Shown: positions 53,901 through 63,000 of the stretch, piece after piece | How positions within the stretch are numbered: position 1 is the first letter of the stretch | Layout: each line of letters begins with the position of its first letter | Source: Cardinalis cardinalis | Taxonomy: Eukaryota; Chordata; Aves; Passeriformes; Cardinalidae | NCBI GenBank assembly: GCA_014549065.1 | Contig: JACDOX010000003.1 | Coordinates: forward strand, 16,309,877 to 16,373,876 | Direction: 5' to 3' | Length of the DNA: 64,000 nucleotides | Made by a program: the position numbers and the translations under genes | The notes under the pieces: model-generated | Told to the model about the DNA's origin: nothing | Databases searched by the model: none | Seen by the model: the letters and a program-made list of their open reading frames with translations, nothing else

Positions 53901-54350
53901 GCGCCATTCGCAGGCTCCCGTGAAGTGCAAGTTAGCCACGAGTGGCAGGTCTGACTAAACCACTCATTTCAGGGCTGTTCCCTCAACTCTTGGGCTGCTC
54001 TGAAGTGATTCACTGTTCCTTGTGTCATCCAGCAGCTCCCAGAGACATCTCTGGGCAGGTCACAACTCAGGAGTTTCTGTTAAACATCTGTGTTACAGGA
54101 ACTCTGCCTTCTCCAGAGCACCAGATTGTCTCCCCCATGGAATCACTGCAGTGATCTGTCTTGATGCAGTCTTAAGTCACTTTAATTAGAGGAAGTTNAT
54201 GAGTAACTTTGGTGTTTCTCTGTTCACCTGGCAGTGCTGATTGACAAAGACCAGTCTCCCAAATGGAAGCCAGCTGCTCTAGAAGAAGTCAGCGATGAAT
54301 TTGTGGACANTTGTTTTAAGTCACTGGGAAACGATGAGCTCAAGCTGTAA
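17906..54350 (+). CDS. HIBCH: 3-hydroxyisobutyryl-CoA hydrolase, mitochondrial (whole gene, 14 coding exons)
   Basis: This enzyme hydrolyses 3-hydroxyisobutyryl-CoA to free 3-hydroxyisobutyrate and CoA in the valine degradation pathway of the mitochondrial matrix. It belongs to the crotonase (enoyl-CoA hydratase/isomerase) superfamily. Fourteen exons join in phase into 1158 nt, giving 385 residues plus stop, against 386 in human. Residues 1-26 form an Arg/Leu-rich, acid-free mitochondrial presequence. The crotonase fold follows. Signature segments are the oxyanion-type AFCAGGDIR (92-100), ITMGGGVG (141-148) and MPETAIGLFPDVGGG (166-180). Glu120, Gly145, Glu168 and Asp176 align with human substrate-binding or catalytic positions 121, 146, 169 and 177. 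All introns are GT-AG; the largest, intron 6, is 12.4 kb. The gene is convergent with smAKAP downstream. Two N bases fall in the CDS: 40662 is silent (CTN, Leu) and 54310 leaves residue 373 undetermined. The identification is very secure. Confidence 0.98.
18813..18837 (+). repeat. 25-T homopolymer forming the exon 2 acceptor tract
   Basis: Twenty-five consecutive T directly precede the AG acceptor of HIBCH exon 2. It serves as the polypyrimidine tract and is probably length-variable. Confidence 0.95.
18840..18882 (+). CDS. HIBCH: HIBCH coding exon 2 (residues 11-25)
   Basis: This 43-nt exon completes Arg11 and encodes LRALNRLQVIFQHL, the rest of the basic presequence. It ends exactly on a codon boundary before donor gtaagg. 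The acceptor is an uninterrupted run of 25 T followed by AG. The sequence resembles the human segment before the MSK motif. Confidence 0.93.
19711..19851 (+). CDS. HIBCH: HIBCH coding exon 3 (residues 26-72)
   Basis: A 141-nt phase-0 exon begins the mature domain: KMSKQTDSAAEVLLEKK, then GVITLNRPKALNAL, the first crotonase strand and the conserved NRP-x-x-LNAL element. The acceptor is gcatgcacag and the donor gttagt. Met27 is an internal in-frame Met conserved in human. Confidence 0.97.
20232..20259. repeat. Perfect inverted repeat (11-bp arms, 6-nt loop)
   Basis: Arms gtattgcactc and gagtgcaatac are perfectly complementary around the loop catcaa, in HIBCH intron 3. The stem does not extend outward. 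It is too short to be called a microRNA precursor. Confidence 0.85.
20841..20925 (+). CDS. HIBCH: HIBCH coding exon 4 (residues 73-100 plus 1 nt)
   Basis: It encodes TWEQDPGTFLIIIKGAGG and KAFCAGGDIR, the conserved crotonase oxyanion-hole segment. The acceptor is aattttttag and the donor gtaagg. The exon ends one base into the codon for Ala101. Confidence 0.98.
21816..21896 (+). CDS. HIBCH: HIBCH coding exon 5 (residues 101-127 plus 1 nt)
   Basis: It encodes ALTEAGKVGDKLIQDFF and then IGEYRLNNAV. Glu120 corresponds to human Glu121, a substrate-contact residue. The acceptor is a less common AAG (tctcttaag) and the donor is gtatgt. The helix before Glu120 is the most divergent part relative to human. 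Confidence 0.96.
21897..23901 (+). other. HIBCH: HIBCH intron 5
   Basis: A 2.0-kb intron with short poly(T) runs. A moderately GC-richer stretch (23380-23600) is open in two frames but unlike any protein I know. No gene is seen. Confidence 0.8.
23902..23954 (+). CDS. HIBCH: HIBCH coding exon 6 (residues 128-145)
   Basis: It encodes GTCKKPYVALIDGITMGG and ends in phase 0 at donor gtaagt. The glycine-rich ITMGGG loop is split between this exon and the next. Intron 6 after it is the longest in the gene, about 12.4 kb. Confidence 0.97.
25388..25440. repeat. Short tandem duplication, about 22-bp period
   Basis: The unit tttagtgcaggata is followed by a diverging spacer, and it recurs at a 22-bp step. 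A degenerate third copy (tttcagtgng) follows, in HIBCH intron 6. Confidence 0.7.
29787..29815. repeat. Perfect inverted repeat (11-bp arms, 7-nt loop) next to a TA run
   Basis: Arms tattgataact and agttatcaata flank attaagc in HIBCH intron 6. A short (TA)n run follows directly. Confidence 0.85.
30576..30605. repeat. Two-copy tandem duplication, about 14-bp period
   Basis: The unit cttgaatacangtat is immediately repeated as cttgaatacaagtat in HIBCH intron 6. Confidence 0.7.
34357..34377. repeat. 21-nt palindrome with single central base
   Basis: Arms aatggaaatg and catttccatt flank one central A in HIBCH intron 6. The GGAAA and TTTCC halves resemble an inverted pair of NFAT-type half-sites. 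No function is shown. Confidence 0.8.
36330..36408 (+). CDS. HIBCH: HIBCH coding exon 7 (residues 146-171 plus 1 nt)
   Basis: It encodes GVGVSVHGHFRVATEK and then TVFAMPETAI. Glu168 in MPET is the expected catalytic glutamate (human Glu169). The acceptor is gtctgtatag and the donor gtaagt. Confidence 0.98.
36409..40594 (+). other. HIBCH: HIBCH intron 7
   Basis: A 4.2-kb intron. Between about 37.8 and 39.3 kb the + strand is purine-rich, leaving several hydrophobic open frames on the - strand. This may be an old repeat, but no family could be assigned. Confidence 0.75.
37141..37188. repeat. Two-copy 24-bp tandem duplication
   Basis: The unit agaaatattagagaaattc recurs 24 bp later with one substitution and one N. 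It lies in HIBCH intron 7. Confidence 0.75.
40595..40740 (+). CDS. HIBCH: HIBCH coding exon 8 (residues 172-220)
   Basis: This is the longest coding exon at 146 nt. It starts with GLFPDVGGGYFLPRL, containing Asp176 (human Asp177). It continues through GKIGYYLALTGCRLKGRDV to GIATHFVESEK. N at 40662 lies in a CTN codon and is Leu in any case. The acceptor is tttattgcag and the donor gtaagg. Confidence 0.98.
41378..41464 (+). CDS. HIBCH: HIBCH coding exon 9 (residues 221-249)
   Basis: It encodes LPALEKDLIALKSPSKEK and then IADLLNSYHMK. It is phase 0 at both ends, with acceptor tttttaacag and donor gtaatc. It corresponds to the human ALKSPSKE segment. Confidence 0.97.
42627..42685 (+). CDS. HIBCH: HIBCH coding exon 10 (residues 250-268 plus 2 nt)
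   Basis: A 59-nt exon encodes CTIDQEKEFSLDEHMEKIN and two bases of Ser269. Its acceptor (tttttaaatag) has a short pyrimidine tract and the donor is gtattc. It matches the human EEHMDKIN segment. Confidence 0.96.
43409..43490 (+). CDS. HIBCH: HIBCH coding exon 11 (residues 269-296)
   Basis: It encodes SLFSANSMEEIVKKL and then KQDGSPFAMKQLE, equivalent to the human CFSANTVEEI region. The acceptor is ttcctctag and the donor gtaaag. It ends in phase 0. Confidence 0.97.
43491..47965 (+). other. HIBCH: HIBCH intron 11
   Basis: A 4.5-kb intron with no recognised gene or repeat family and a short (TA)n run at about 47577. Confidence 0.75.
47966..48085 (+). CDS. HIBCH: HIBCH coding exon 12 (residues 297-336)
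   Basis: A 120-nt phase-0 exon encodes TINKMSPTSLKLTLRQL, REGASMSLQEV and LRMEYRLSQACM, closely matching human. The acceptor is tcttccccag and the donor gtaagc. Confidence 0.98.
49254..49287 (+). CDS. HIBCH: HIBCH coding exon 13 (residues 337-347 plus 1 nt)
   Basis: A 34-nt small exon encodes KGHDFYEGVRA, matching human RGHDFHEGVRA, and one base of Val348. The acceptor is aatctttcag and the donor gtaagt. Confidence 0.97.
49288..54234 (+). other. HIBCH: HIBCH intron 13
   Basis: A 4.9-kb intron with an (AAT)n microsatellite. A 111-codon open frame at 51500-51835 has no recognised similarity and is probably chance. Confidence 0.75.
50674..50692. repeat. (AAT)n microsatellite
   Basis: About six uninterrupted AAT units lie in HIBCH intron 13. 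Confidence 0.9.
54235..54350 (+). CDS. HIBCH: HIBCH coding exon 14, C terminus and stop (residues 348-385)
   Basis: It encodes VLIDKDQSPKWKPAALEEV, then the acidic C-terminal tail ending FKSLGNDELKL and TAA at 54348-54350. N at 54310 makes residue 373 Asn, Ser, Thr or Ile; human has Asn in this area. The acceptor is tgttcacctggcag. Confidence 0.97.
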
Positions 54351-54790
54351 AGATCAAACCTATTGACATCTCATCTATCTGCTTATTTCTTTGATACAAA
54401 AATTAACTGCAGCATGATCAGTTTGGACAAGACTTTTTTAGCTAGCCTGAGATTCACAAGTCTATTTTTTTTTTTTGCATTCAAGAACATTCTCTGTAAT
54501 GAGAAAATAATTGTATCTCTGATTAATAATGGGAAAAATCACTTCAAGGCAAATTGTTATTTTTACTGCTTTACACAGTGATTAACATTTAATTTTTTGC
54601 ATCAACTCTTAGTTTAGGAAGAGCCCTTGGGCAAAAGAGCACAGTTTAAGGGGTGACCCAGTAAGCAAAAAGTAAAGAGACCTTTTGTATTCTTGGCTCT
54701 GTCACTGATCTGGTAAATTGGGATTGTGCCACAGATTCTTCTGTGTACAATGAAAATAAAATATGGTTAAACCTTTAATGCAGTCAGACT
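54351..54790 (+). other. HIBCH: HIBCH 3' UTR (short form) with poly(A) signal
   Basis: This AT-rich segment follows the stop codon. A canonical AATAAA at 54755-54760 implies cleavage near 54775-54790 and a 3' UTR of about 430 nt. Further AATAAA hexamers at 54838-54843, 56074-56079 and 56187-56192 could give longer isoforms. The ends are inferred. Confidence 0.6.
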
Positions 54791-57700
54791 ACAGAGGAAA
54801 ATGCAAGACAGAATCCATGATGTTAAATATCCTTTTAAATAAAAGCTCAGACTGATATATTATTAGTCTGNGAACAAGAAATTGTTCTATTGATTAAACA
54901 CTTGTAATTTTTCAGCCTTGCTGTGTGATGTAAACATTGTTTCAAATGTGATAATCTTGCCAGAGCCTGAAGCACACTTCTCTTCGCTTGCATAGCCCAC
55001 TTTTTAAAATGTCATTATGTCTGATTCAACTGCATAATCAGTATTTCACGATTTCAGAAAATGGCTGGTTTTTCTTGGTCTTACAGTGGTGAAGAAACAA
55101 GTGCCTCAAACCTTGCTGTGAACACCAAGCAGCAATTTCCAGTGCATTCAAGGTGGTGGTGTTCTGATGCTGATAAGACATGAAGTTACACAACATAAGC
55201 AGAGCCCCTTGATCCACGTATTCGTGGGAGGGAAATTATTTTTTCTATNGTATACAGACAGCTACTAATCTTTCTTCAACATTATGCCTTCTTTTTTATG
55301 CTTCATCAGAGCACATAGCAGTGTTTCTTTCTGCTTACTTCTACACTTACAGGGAGGTCACAAGTACAAATTTTGGCTTCTCTGAAGAACAAAAGAAGAA
55401 AACTTCTGTCCAAATGCCNTAGTCAGTAACCAGCAGTGGGGAATGAAAAAGTCAGAGCTGCAGCAGAACCNTTGGGGAGTTTTCAATGTTGGGCAGTTTT
55501 TATGACCAACAGCAATGGTCTGCAATGGCTTAAGGCTCCTTCCTTTCTAGGAGCTGTTGCCTGGAAACAAAATCCAGGAAATTCAACTACCAAGAGTGAC
55601 TTTCAAAAAATCAGAGGTGAGCAAATGGAGAGCTAAATCAAGAAAAAATGGCACCTTGCTTTGTCACTAGAGTCTTGTAAGATAAAATTGTTAAAATTTC
55701 AGCTGTGAGTTTATGTTACTGTGGACATACTTGTTATGGGACTCTCCTTGAGTTTAGTTCCAAAAGTAATTGAGATTTCATTAAAACCTCTAGGTAATTC
55801 TGAAAGTGTCACATGACTTTCTACCTCAAGCTGGTCCCATAAGGAGTGCTCCCNCTGTATTATTTAAAATTTTTATATGTTTTCCATTCATAAACCATTG
55901 CTATTTTTAATTTATTTCTTAAAGAATGGCTATCTTAATAATTCCATTATTTTTGTATAAAAGGAGCAATATTCAGCCAACTACATTAAATGAAAACCAC
56001 AGTAATTCCCAGGGAGCAGGGATCATGGCTCCTCTGATTGTACAAGATCTTAGGAAGAACATACTTTTGAATTAATAAACTTTGACTTGCATGTTCAGTT
56101 GCTTCCAGAATTTATGTGAACAGGAATTATCCCAAGCTTAAGGTAACAAGAACCTGTCCAATCTTTGCAATCTTGTGTTTTTTTCAAATAAAAGGCATAC
56201 AAGCAGATGGTAAGTTGAATTTTATTTGGTCCACAAGAAAATATTTTCCACAAAAAATATTGTAAAAATATATTGTAGTGTGTTTTATTTGGGAATACTG
56301 ATGTGCCGTAGTCCAGAAACGTCAACTTTACAAAGTTGTGCTGCAAGTTAATGTATTTTGAACCATTATTAGAATATCAAGTCAGTCACATCATACCCAC
56401 TCAGATTAATCTTGTTTCCTGGAGAAAATATAAAGCAAATGTATTTTTAACTCCTAAATAGAAGTAAACAGTTTTGCAGAGTATGCCAGTCCCAAACCGG
56501 AGTGCCTTTATTACACAAAATGAAGTCAAAGAATNGATGGTAACTTAGCTGGAAACCCACTGTCAGTGGCTCTAAAACTCTAGCACAGCTTAGCATAAAT
56601 TTATTTTGGTGAAGAAGTCTTAATTTTTACAATGTATTAGTATTGTGCCTATTAAATGTACAGCAGAGCTCTGGAGAGAGAGCTCCCTCCATCTCCTACC
56701 AGACTGTAGCACTGAACAGATTTATTTTCTATTAAGGGTAAGTGCATTATTTATAAGGACAGCATCCTGTAAAAGAGATGATTTTCCTGGTGAGAAGCCG
56801 TCTCCCTGTTGTTTGCTTTCCATTTGCTGCGTGCCTTCCCTGAAGTGCCAGTGCCATGGAAAGCATCCTAAAGCAGCTGGAATTGGAGTGCCAGTGTCAT
56901 GGAAAGCATCCTAAAGCAGCTGGAATTGGAGTGCCAGTGNNATGGAAAGCATCCTAAAGCAGCTGGAATTGGAGTGCCAGTCTCNTGGAAAGCATCCTAA
57001 AGCAGCTGGAATTGCACTTGGGCCACTCTGGAGCTGCTGGAATCTTCAGGCACCAGTGAGGGCTGAGGTTGGTGGCTGCAGGTGAGGGACTGGCTGGGCC
57101 CCCAAGCAGCTGCTGCTGAGTCACCCCGGGGGCAGCTGTGGGGCAGGCAGGGCAGCCACCCCACGGGCAGCAGTCACCGAGTGCTGATCACAGGGGATGC
57201 TCTGGTGGAACCTCAGCTGTGTTATAACTCTGCCTGCTGTTGGACTGTGCAGTGGCAGCCTGCCAGCAGGGAACTGCTCTCAAAAGGGCATCTGATATTC
57301 CTGAAGAGTGTCAGGTGCTAAGGCTACATCCAGAGGAAGGATTTGAGACATGGCAACAGNAAGCACTGCAGCACCTCACTGCCTGTGAGTGCCTTGTACA
57401 AGGGCCAGGGCAGATCCACCTCAAGGTGCTCTGACAGTGAGNGCAGTTTGCTACCTGCTCCTCACCTGCCTGGCCAACAATGGCTGTGCAGCTTTGGCTT
57501 TTTAATTGTAATTACTGTGGTTAGCAGTGTTCACATTCTCAAGCCCACACTCATGTTAGAAAGGCTGGCTCTTTTTTTCTTTTTTGTAATAAAGCTTTAC
57601 TTTAGCTAGAATAAGAATATTAATATTTTTTAATACTGAGGTTAAGCAATATCCAGTTGATATGTACTGACTTGATCAGTGTTTTGGCTTTGCTTTCTAA

Positions 57701-58705
57701 CTCACACTAATATATGGAGGTATTTTAAAGCAAACAGANTATGATCAAATATGTGCTGTAGAACTTGAAGGAACGTCACTAATCAGGAGAATTTAAGTGA
57801 ACCATAAAACCTTAGTCCCACTTTGCAAATGGCTTTNAANATTACTACATAACTTCAAAAAGGANGACATTACAGCACAAGCTGATTTTGTTCCCTTTTC
57901 CAGCAAAAGCCTGAGAACAGCCTTAATAGCAGGTCACTGGGAATCCAGTCTGGTCACTGGGATTTAATGGCAGCCTTGTGCTGTGTCACAGAGAAGCATT
58001 TTTCACCCTCCATTCCTGATAAAACNATTTCCCCATATAGGTGAATTTCAAATACCCAAGTTTGTGTCACAACATTTGCAAGACAGCTCAATTCATAAGA
58101 GTGTCTACAGCATTTGACATGGTCCTCTTTCTGCTTGCTTCCCATTGCTTGAAAAATTATGCTTTGGATCATTTACTAGAACTATGTGTACCTTTTAAAA
58201 ATAGTAACAGCTTTNGCCAGTATGGAAAGCATTTCTCTATAAAATGAAAACAAAATGGAAAACATTTTGATCCAGGAAAAAGAACTATGTCTTNAACTGG
58301 GCATCACAGAGAAAGGAACAAACAGGTGGTAAAAGCCAANCTGTTAGAAGGCCTTCACTTTGTATAAAACATCAGCAACATTNTACCTTTGGGATGAATA
58401 AAACAATCCATCGGTGTCCTGATGTGTCAAACAGCAGCTGTGAGTGCAGTGGGTCAGACTGTGAGCCCTGGGCACACAGGGAGCTGTGTGGGGATGCACT
58501 GGGGAGAAATGAGAAATGCAGCCCCTGAGCTTTGGCCCTAAGGCTTGGTCCCTAACTCTGCATTCAGGGCACTGCTCAGGGCTGGGGCTCCTGTGGCTCC
58601 TGCTGGCATTGCCACGGACAGGTTTTCCCATGGGGAAGCAGCAGCCTGCANAAGCTGAAGGAAGCTGTCCTGTCCCAAGGGTGGTGCTACAGAGTGGAAT
58701 TGCAG
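54791..58705. other. Convergent HIBCH-smAKAP intergenic region
   Basis: It holds extra poly(A) hexamers for the + strand (54838, 56074, 56187), TTTATT for the - strand (56507) and the 43-bp minisatellite. A GC-rich stretch follows at about 57020-57500, with AATAAA near 57590. No protein gene is recognised. Confidence 0.6.
56844..57014. repeat. 43-bp minisatellite, four tandem copies
   Basis: Copies begin at 56844, 56887, 56930 and 56973, each starting agtgccagt and carrying catcctaaagcagctggaat. They are nearly identical. Several of the few differences coincide with N bases (56940, 56941, 56985). It lies between the HIBCH 3' end and smAKAP. Confidence 0.95.
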
Positions 58706-59583
58706 TTTAATGCAGCCACAGCTGCCATGAAGCAAACTGTCNTAAAGCACTGCCACACCTCTGAAGGTTCCTTTCACTAGTTACCAGCAGTAGTTTTTGC
58801 ACATCTCTCTGGGTTACAGTAAACCAACAAAACCAAATCCTTCCAAACCGGCACCCTAACACAAAAAACCCCAAACAAAACCAAAAAACCAAACAGCTTT
58901 GGTCTGAACACAGCACCAGATGTCATTAACCATCTTACTGCAGGGTTTTAGAGACAAGCTCTCAAGCATTTACAGAAGCATCTGTTAATGATAATGCACT
59001 GCTTATGGACACTGGCACGTTTCTCACTGGTTCACTTCAATGGAAGGTGAATAGCATCATCATCCAAATGGCTCCCTGAATACTACTGGGGTTTGCAAAG
59101 CGCCTCCCATCACCTTCATTTTGTGATTTTAGAGATTTAGTTAGGTCACAGAATCAAAAGTAAAATTTATGATAGCAGTAACCTTTGCTACATGCAGACC
59201 TTGATTTCACTTTAGCGAAACGCAGACAAATTCACCAAGCACAGAGAGTTCATCTCACCTACAGACAGACCACTGATCTTTTATGCAGAACACAGAAATA
59301 ATCCACGTTTTGTCCTCTGTGGCAGTGCTTGTAGAGGTGCAGGGCAGCCACAGTCTTCTCATCCTCCTTTTAACTCTGGTTTCTGCTCCCATCCAACACG
59401 TACAAAGACAGAGTACACTCAACACATGGCTGACAAGGAATGACACTTGATGGACAGGTTCTACTGCGATCCAAGTGGTTTGTTAGCAATCTAGGCTGAA
59501 AGGCAGATTTTCTCAGGCTCTCCCTGCAGACACCTCCCCACGGTGATGCTCAGGGGACAGCAGGGGCTGTCCTGGCAGGAGGC
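58706..59583 (-). other. C2orf88: Possible smAKAP 3' UTR
   Basis: The sequence after the smAKAP stop on the - strand contains no convincing gene. The nearest hexamer I noticed is a variant ATTAAA (TTTAAT on the + strand at 58706-58711), which would give a 3' UTR of roughly 0.9 kb. Canonical signals lie further on, for example near 56507. The end is uncertain. Confidence 0.25.
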
Positions 59584-59847
59584 TCAGGGCACGTCGCTCT
59601 CGATGAAGGGGATGTCGCTGTACTTGCTCTCGGTCACCGCCCACTGTTTGACCGCCTGCTCCAGGATCTCCCGGGAGAGCCGGTGCGCGTAGTCCAGCAC
59701 GGCGGCGCTCGAGGGGCCCTTCTCCTCNGCCTGCACCGCCAGCAGCGACGACTTCTCCCCAGCACAGCCCTCGCCGCCTGCCCCGATCCGCTCATCCTGC
59801 ACAGCGTTGGAACCTTGGAAGGCAGCCTTGGATTTGATGCATCCCAT
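59584..59847 (-). CDS. C2orf88: small membrane A-kinase anchoring protein (smAKAP), C2orf88 orthologue
   Basis: This protein tethers type I regulatory subunits of PKA to the plasma membrane. The 87-codon ORF is in one exon, as I recall for mammals (human 95 residues). It starts MGCIKSK: Gly2 is the expected N-myristoylation site, Cys3 the palmitoylation site, and Lys5 and Lys7 are basic membrane-contact residues. Residues 8-47 form a divergent low-complexity linker, shorter than in human. Residues 49-70 (AVLDYAHRLSREILEQAV then KQWA) match the amphipathic RI-anchoring helix. The C terminus KYSDIPFIESDVP matches human KYHDIPYIESEGP. The start has a strong Kozak context (A at -3, G at +4). N at 59728 lies in a GCN codon, so residue 40 is Ala. 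The exon is much more GC-rich than its surroundings. It is convergent with HIBCH. Confidence 0.93.
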   Translation of the reverse strand: MGCIKSKAAFQGSNAVQDERIGAGGEGCAGEKSSLLAVQXEEKGPSSAAVLDYAHRLSREILEQAVKQWAVTESKYSDIPFIESDVP

Positions 59848-60006
59848 GGTACATTGGAAAATGCAGCTGCAAAAGTCAGTTCAGCAGCATGTTTGGATAA
59901 CCTGGAAGTGGTTCCCTTGTTCGGCGCAGTGTCGCTGCTGCTTGCCAGTGGCTCCAGTTATTTTCAAAGAACAGAACATCTCCTTTTGTGCTTCTTCCGA
60001 GGAAAT
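59848..60006 (-). other. C2orf88: Probable 5' UTR part of the smAKAP coding exon
   Basis: Upstream of the smAKAP start on the - strand, an acceptor-like ctgttttgacag ends at 60007. This would make 60006 the first base of the coding exon and leave about 160 nt of 5' UTR. Upstream non-coding exons were not identified. The boundary is inferred from the splice motif alone. Confidence 0.35.
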
Positions 60007-63000
60007 CTGTCAAAACAGTGTTCCACATAAAGGCAATAAATACGTTACCATTCTCAGTGAGCTCAAAGGAAACGTAAATTCACTACAGGCGCTTGGAGAA
60101 GCAGCTTAAGTAAATCTCTGCCCAGCGTGCGTAAAATGTTTTTATCGGTAACATCCATCTACTACAAGTAGGCAAAGTTTGACCTGAATTCACGCTGCCT
60201 TTGAATGCAATTCCCAGTACGGGATGTAGGCCATCTAGGAATGTAAAATCTTATAAAAAAAAATAAAGTCTGTCTCTTCCAAGGTGACAATGCGTTATGC
60301 TTCCCCTGAAACTGCAAACAAGTGCTGTTTAGCTCCAGGGACTGGTGCTGCTGGAAATAAACACCAAAACCACCCAAGAAAAGCACCACACAACCACCAC
60401 AGTCAGAGTCCAATGCCATGGCTGTCACACACCCTCTGGGCACNATGACACTAATTCCCAGTGTCATTCTGCTGTTGCTGAAGGAGGCTGGAGCAGGGCA
60501 GCCACCAGAAGGTATTCACAAGGAACAAGAGCTGGTTTTGTTTTTTCCCTGGAGAGGGTAGGGAAAGCAGCAGCAGCCTGCTGTGATCAAGGCAGTTCCA
60601 ACAGAGCTGGAGCACCATTCTCACTAGAGTAGGACGACTCTACACCCAGAGAAGGGAACGTGACCAACAAAACACCTGGCAGAGTCCTCTTTGAGTCCTT
60701 TTCAAGTCCTCAAGATCCAGAACTGCTCAACTCTAAATGTGGATTTTTGTTTACTGGCCTACAAAGCTGTTTCTGAGGCTACTTCCTCTCAGGCAAAGCA
60801 GAATCTCACGCTACGCCTGACTTTGCCTGGCATGCGCTTACCCACTTATCAGAGTTAACAGACTGCCAGCCAAAATAAAGACTGCACAGCACAGAAACCA
60901 ACTGTTCCCTGCAGCTTCACCCAATGACGTTGTACTAAGGTCAGCCAAAGTTAAAGATTTTTTGTAAATAGCCTTTGAAAACACAATCATGGCAAAGATG
61001 TTAAGCTTTATTTATTTCCTTTATACNCTGGAGGAAATAGGGGCTCCAATCCAGTAACCTGATCACAGGCAAATATTTGCAGAGGAAGTCAATCCCACTT
61101 GCAGGCAAATGGTGCTTCACAGGTAGGATGGGACTTCCCCAGTCTAGCAGCTGACTCAGGAGAACCAGATTCCTGGGACAAGCTCCTGTCCTCTCTTTGC
61201 TGCTTCATAAAAACCACTGCTATCTGTTTGTAGGGATGAAGTGCAGCACAGAAGGAGTGGCTGGCACTCCTGGCAGAAGTCAGTCCTAAAGGGCTCCAGA
61301 AACCACCAAGTCCACACAAACAGTGCCACACCTTTAGCTGTGTAGCAGGATTTCAGCACTGTAGAGGAATGTTTGTAGACCACCTCAGAAAAGTTCAGTG
61401 AGTCTCTCTGTGCCCACTGACCTGTGCAGCATGTTCCCAGTGCTCTGGGACAGGCACTGTAGTCCACAGGCCTGTAACACAAACCCTGCTGCCAAGGGCT
61501 GACCTCTACTTGCAGTTTTACCCAACACAGAGGAGAGCCAAGCTATCAGATTTTTATTCCAATAACTCATCATTAAATGAGTAAAGACTGGATGGATAAC
61601 TTGTCATGAGATGAGTAAACAGCAGGATTCCCTTCACTGCACAAAAAACTACATTTATCCCCATGTCTATACCCATGTCTGTCCATCACATACACTGATC
61701 AAACTTAACATGCTACCAATCCAGAGGCCAAGGAGAGGCCTGAAAGCAATTCAGGCAGCTGAATAATTCAAAGCTTTAATAGTAATATCTTGTGCATGTC
61801 TAATTTCAATATTTACCATCAATAAAACATTAATACTAATCACTTCCACTTNCTCTTCTGGACAAATATGTAGATCCAAGTACATGGTAAACAATCCCTG
61901 ACAGCAGGTACCACCCAGCACTGCTGATGCCTGAAAGCTGCAGTCTTGATCCAGCCAAGGTAATGCACAGCTGCAGTGTATTTTTAACAGAGTTTATCCT
62001 TGACACTTTCCTTAAAATAGACTTTTCGGATTTGGATTTTTTTATCCAAGTCTGCAGCTATAGTTTTCCATTTTTTCTTTTTTTAAAGTTTTTTAATGGA
62101 GGTCTGTTAAATAGAAGCTATCTTTAGTTAGGATTTTATCATTGCTTTACTGTTTCCCTTGTGCAGCTGGAGATTTCAGTTAGGGGATACCCTAACAGAC
62201 GAGTTAGTGTCTAGTGGAAAGGACAGAACNGAGTTGAGGGAGGATAAACTTCTCCTTAAAGCAGGTAGGGAGAAATTCCCTAAGGTGAGCATCTTCCTCT
62301 GCAGAACTCACCACCTCTGCCTCTTTACCTGGGCCAAGTCCAACGTTCCTGGACTGTCCTACACAGAGGGCAGGGCAGCTCTAAAGCTTGCAGACAGCAA
62401 GGAAATTCACAATACAATTCAACTGTTCCAAATCAGTCGAGCTTCAAAGCCAAGTTACGGACCCTAGTTTAAATTCTTGCCTGTTGCTCATTTCATTCTT
62501 TACAGAGCTCAGTACTTTCCAAGCCACTGCAGTGAGTGTTACAGTGCCTGGTCTACTGGAGTTAATAATTGTTGGCACAGAAATAATTACATTTGAAGCT
62601 GCCCTCAACCTTCTGGCTGCTTCCTTGTTTTGCTGACAGCCCTTGCCTGCACACACATGGTGANATGCTGTTTAAATCCTCTCTGCCTAACTCATCCTCC
62701 AGAGTGTTAAGTTCTGGCAGATTTTAACATCTCTACCTTTCCTCTCAGTGCTCATACCCTGAGAGGGAAAAACCCAACAAATCAGAGCAGCTCATTTTAC
62801 TCCCAGCACGGTGCTGCACCCTGTAACTGCACAAGGCCAAACTGTGTGATAGGAGCCTGCTTCTGCCGGTGCCCAAGCTCTGCTCTGTGCCCAGCTGTGC
62901 CTCAGACATCGCTGCATGGATGGTTTGGGGCTCAGGCCAAGAGCTCTGCAGTTCCTCANGTGACAAAGCCGCGGGGCTTAGCTGGAGCTAGGGGTCAGCG

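Noticed and set aside
56645..56914. 89-codon + strand open frame
   Set aside because: It runs into the 43-bp minisatellite and has no similarity.
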